Assembly (NCBI GenBank): GCA_004020645.1
Contig: SAQL01000012.1
Span: 62,001-126,000 of the forward strand
Direction of reading: 5' to 3'
DNA length: 64,000 bases
Origin: Mesorhizobium sp.
Lineage (GTDB): Bacteria > Pseudomonadota > Alphaproteobacteria > Rhizobiales > Rhizobiaceae
This document shows, in pieces, positions 61,376-64,000 of the stretch. Below the pieces are notes generated by a model. It was not told where the DNA came from and searched no databases. It saw only the letters and a program-made list of their open reading frames with translations. A program made the translations under genes and the position numbers. Position 1 is the stretch's first letter; every line of letters starts with the position of its first letter.

Positions 61376-61501
61376 AGCAATCGTTGGCCGGCCAATAAAT
61401 ACAATTTATCGTTGAGGAAAGATTCTGACGATTTGACAAGCAGCCGAGCCGCCAACGATCTTACGCCCTCCCGACTTGTCTCTGAAACGCACTCGGAAGC
61501 A

Positions 61502-62329
61502 ATGGCTCGCCTGACCACTTCACCGATCTTCGAGGACCTGCGACTGGTCGATGTGGATAGGCTGCGCAGGCTTGTCAGAATGGGCGCCTATGAGGGGCAT
61601 ACAGGGGGGCTGGCCCGCGGCAAGCTTCAGGCCAATGTCGTGATTGTGCCCCGCAGCTTTGCCGGCGATTTCCACCAGTTTTGCATCCGCAACCCGAAAT
61701 CCTGTCCATTGGTCGGCGTGAATCGCGCCGGCAGTCCATTGATCCCAGCGCTGGGCGATATCGACATCCGCACCGATGCCCCCCAGTACAACATCTATCA
61801 CTTCGGGGAACTGACGCGTCAGAGAACGGACATCATCGACCTGTGGCGGGATGATTTTGCCGCTTTCGCGCTCGGCAGTTCGCTGACCGTCGAAGCCGCA
61901 CTTGCCGAAAAGGGCGTGAAACTGAGCCGCATCGGCTGCGGCAAGGCCTCACCCAAGTTCCGAACCAGGATCAAGACTTGTCGCGTCGGACCGTTTGGTG
62001 GGGAAATGGTCGTCTCGATGCGTCCGATAAGGCGTTGCGATGTCGACAGGGTTCGCGCCCTCACCGCTCGTTTCCCGCATGCCCACGGCTCTCCCATCCA
62101 TGTCGGAGATCCCACGGTCATCGGAATTGCCGACTTGATGGCTCCCGACTGGGGCGATGCGGTCAAAATCATGGATTGGGAGGTCCCTGTATTCTGGGCC
62201 AGCAGCGTCACCGCACAGGATGCACTTGCTCGTGCCGAACTCGCGACCTCGATCACGGTATCGCCGGGGCACATGCTAATCACCGATGTGGATGCACGAG
62301 CCGACGCGGGCGTTTTCAAGGTCTACTAG
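61502..62329 (+). CDS. DUF1445/YcsI-family protein (D-glutamate cyclase-like)
   Basis: 275 residues from the ATG at 61502; an open frame from TTG at 61412 adds 30 residues that look unrelated. Family marks: VRMGAYEGHTGGLARGKLQANVVIVP, FCIRNPKSCPLVGVN and DIRTDAPQYNIYHFGE, with FALGSSLTVEAALAEKG. The group includes D-glutamate cyclase in animals and many uncharacterised bacterial hydro-lyases. It lies 126 bp after rhcT on the same strand, so it may be co-expressed with the T3SS by location only. Not a known T3SS part. Confidence 0.65.
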   Translation: MARLTTSPIFEDLRLVDVDRLRRLVRMGAYEGHTGGLARGKLQANVVIVPRSFAGDFHQFCIRNPKSCPLVGVNRAGSPLIPALGDIDIRTDAPQYNIYHFGELTRQRTDIIDLWRDDFAAFALGSSLTVEAALAEKGVKLSRIGCGKASPKFRTRIKTCRVGPFGGEMVVSMRPIRRCDVDRVRALTARFPHAHGSPIHVGDPTVIGIADLMAPDWGDAVKIMDWEVPVFWASSVTAQDALARAELATSITVSPGHMLITDVDARADAGVFKVY

Positions 62330-62474
62330 CAGTCCATCTGGCTCTCGGGCAAGTGGTCCCACACGTTAACCGTTTGATAACCCTCCGAACGCGAAAACTG
62401 ACAAGTAGTGGCTCCCTTTTGCCCTCGATAGCTGTTAGGCTGACATCGGGACAAAACAAGAAGAAAGGACCTGG

Positions 62475-63866
62475 ATGGCCACGGTATTGAACGCCAAGGG
62501 CGTTCCACTTCCCTACAGCGGATCCTCCGTCAGGTGGTACTCGGCGACGAATTCCGGCCCAACACTGTATGGCAGCACATACAACGACTCGATGTATGGC
62601 GACGCTAACGTCACCGTCACAATGCGTGGCGGCAAGGGCGATGACATTTATTATCTGTATGCCTCGAAAAACAAGGCGGTTGAGCTTTCCGGCGAGGGCG
62701 TGGACACCATCTCGACCTGGATGAGCTATGAGCTTCCAGCGAATTTCGAGAACCTGACGGTCACCGGCGACAAACGCTATGCTTTCGGAAACGCGCTAAA
62801 CAACATCGTTACCGGTGGCTCCGGTCAACAGACGCTCGACGGCTTGCAGGGCGATGACGTTCTCAAGGGCGGATCCGGGGCGGACATTTTCGTCGTGACC
62901 CCCGGCAACGGCAGTGATCTGATCCTGGACTTTGGCGCGACGGATACCGTTCGCGTCGGCAGCTACGGCTTCACCTCCTTCGAGGAGGTTCGCGCCAACA
63001 TGGTCCAGTCGGGAGCCAACGTCCGACTTAATCTGTCCGACAGCGAGTTTCTCGTCTTCGCCAACAAGACCATCGGCGATTTCACCGCAAGCCAGTTCAA
63101 GCTGGCCGTGGACAGGTCGGCTCTGGAACTCACCTTTTCGGACGAGTTCGACACGCTGGACCTGTGGAACGGCTCGAGCGGCACCTGGGATTCGAACTAC
63201 TGGTGGGGGGCCGCGAACGGCAGCACGCTCACCAGCAACAACGATCTTCAATGGTACATCGATACCGACTACGCGCCGACACGGTCCGTCAATCCGTTCA
63301 GCATTGAGGACGGTGTTCTCACGATTACCGCCGCCCGGGCTCCTGAGGCGATCCGGCCCTATATAAATAACTACCAATACACGTCAGGGTTGCTGACGAC
63401 CTACGAATCCTTCGCGCAGACCTACGGCTATTTTGAGATTCGGGCCGATATGCCCGAAACACAAGGTGCATGGCCGGCCTTCTGGCTTCTCCCGGCGGAC
63501 GGCTCCTGGCCACCGGAACTGGACGTCATCGAGATGTTCGGTAAGGATCCAAACAAGCTCATGTTGACAGGCCACTCGAACGCGACGGGAACTCATACAA
63601 AGGTGGGCTCGACGGCCTATGCCTCGGATACCGAAGGGTTCCACACATACGGCGTGCTTTGGACAGAAGACGAACTCGTCTGGTATTTCGACGATGTCGA
63701 AGTCGCTCGTGCCGCAACGCCTGCCGACATGCACGACCCGATGTATATGCTGGTGAATATGGGGATTGGTGGCCAAGCGGGAGCGCCCGCCGACGGGCTT
63801 GCGACGCCTGCGGAAATGCAGATCGACTACATCCATGCCTATGCGTTGAACGATTGGATTATCTAG
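62475..63866 (+). CDS. RTX-linked GH16 endo-glycanase (ExsH/PlyB-like)
   Basis: 463 residues after AAGAAAGGACC. The N-terminal ~210 residues carry RTX-type repeats (SDSMYGDANVTVTMRGGKGDDIYYL, DGLQGDDVLKGGSGADIF). The C-terminal ~240 residues are GH16: LTFSDEFDTLDLW start, then ELDVIE with Glu348, Asp350 and Glu353 as catalytic residues. In Sinorhizobium ExsH and Rhizobium PlyA/PlyB, such proteins leave by type I secretion (PrsD-PrsE) and cut EPS to lower-mass forms. No signal peptide, consistent with that route. The RTX order (N-terminal) differs from ExsH, where many repeats are also N-terminal; close relation is likely but not exact. Confidence 0.8.
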   Translation: MATVLNAKGVPLPYSGSSVRWYSATNSGPTLYGSTYNDSMYGDANVTVTMRGGKGDDIYYLYASKNKAVELSGEGVDTISTWMSYELPANFENLTVTGDKRYAFGNALNNIVTGGSGQQTLDGLQGDDVLKGGSGADIFVVTPGNGSDLILDFGATDTVRVGSYGFTSFEEVRANMVQSGANVRLNLSDSEFLVFANKTIGDFTASQFKLAVDRSALELTFSDEFDTLDLWNGSSGTWDSNYWWGAANGSTLTSNNDLQWYIDTDYAPTRSVNPFSIEDGVLTITAARAPEAIRPYINNYQYTSGLLTTYESFAQTYGYFEIRADMPETQGAWPAFWLLPADGSWPPELDVIEMFGKDPNKLMLTGHSNATGTHTKVGSTAYASDTEGFHTYGVLWTEDELVWYFDDVEVARAATPADMHDPMYMLVNMGIGGQAGAPADGLATPAEMQIDYIHAYALNDWII

Positions 63867-64000
63867 GCATAACACCTAAGCGTGGGCTCGGCACGCACAC
63901 GTTCGTCATCAGGCCTGATTTTGGGCGCGGTCATGACCGCCTGAGAGTGAACTGGGACTGATGTGAAGGCGATGTCGCACCCCCATCCATCCGAGCCGCC

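Noticed and set aside
1..64000. Arrays of short direct repeats suggesting CRISPR
   Set aside because: The only tandem repeats are coding (RTX, PWLT, WVxPEV units); no evenly spaced palindromic repeats with unique spacers and no cas genes are present.

Overview
The window looks like chromosome or symbiosis-island DNA of an alphaproteobacterium in the order Rhizobiales, most likely Mesorhizobium or a close relative. The evidence is the rhizobial rhcC1-nolB-rhcJ-nolU-nolV-rhcN type III secretion gene order, an intergenic palindrome of a kind I associate with rhizobial genomes, high GC, and RTX-type secreted glycan enzymes. Genus is an inference. I see no rRNA, tRNA or CRISPR array.

Bases 1-22,100 hold an exopolysaccharide (EPS) cluster that has been repeatedly rearranged. 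It contains a partial GMC oxidoreductase, two paralogous sulfotransferase-like genes and a decayed third, a Wzx-type flippase, a DegT aminotransferase, an FkbM methyltransferase, three GT4 glycosyltransferases, a polyprenyl sugar-phosphate transferase and a Crp/Fnr regulator. Fragments of ugd, a WD40 protein, a relaxase and a GMC oxidoreductase lie in and around it. In its middle (12263-17869) is a four-gene, translationally coupled cassette: an MBOAT-SGNH fusion, a carrier protein, a free-standing adenylation domain and an acyl-CoA dehydrogenase-like flavoprotein. The adenylation domain carries the proline specificity code read as D-L-L-Y-L-A-L-V, and the dehydrogenase resembles prolyl-carrier oxidases. 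I propose a Dlt-like system that loads proline on a carrier, oxidises it to pyrrole-2-carboxyl and transfers it to a cell-surface glycan. This is the most interesting part of the window. A ~340-bp divergent promoter region is duplicated just upstream of this cassette and upstream of the Crp/Fnr gene.

Bases 22,400-30,500 hold a small conserved protein, a secreted Vgb-like propeller, an RTX-tailed SGNH esterase, a GMC pseudogene interrupted by the palindromic repeat, a multi-pass membrane protein and a secreted SGNH hydrolase.

Bases 30,500-62,300 hold a type III secretion system in two arms. The minus arm (38692 down to 32560) encodes a needle-like protein, SctD, SctX-like and SctY-like proteins, SctV, a Tad/Cpa-like secretin (RhcC2) and a CpaD-like lipoprotein; SctU lies alone at 30540-31580 and lacks the NPTH autocleavage motif. 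The plus arm (53229-61375) encodes RhcC1, NolB/SctI, SctJ, SctK, SctL, SctN, SctO, SctQ, SctR, SctS and SctT. Between the arms are a MurR/RpiR regulator, a giant 3,822-residue repeat protein (LysM, HELSH, tandem PWLT repeats, membrane segments, SH3-like, LysM), a frameshifted LysR gene and an L,D-transpeptidase. I infer that the giant protein is a T3SS-linked surface or secreted factor.

The window ends with a DUF1445/YcsI-family protein and an ExsH-like RTX/GH16 glycanase, which may trim the EPS made by the first cluster.
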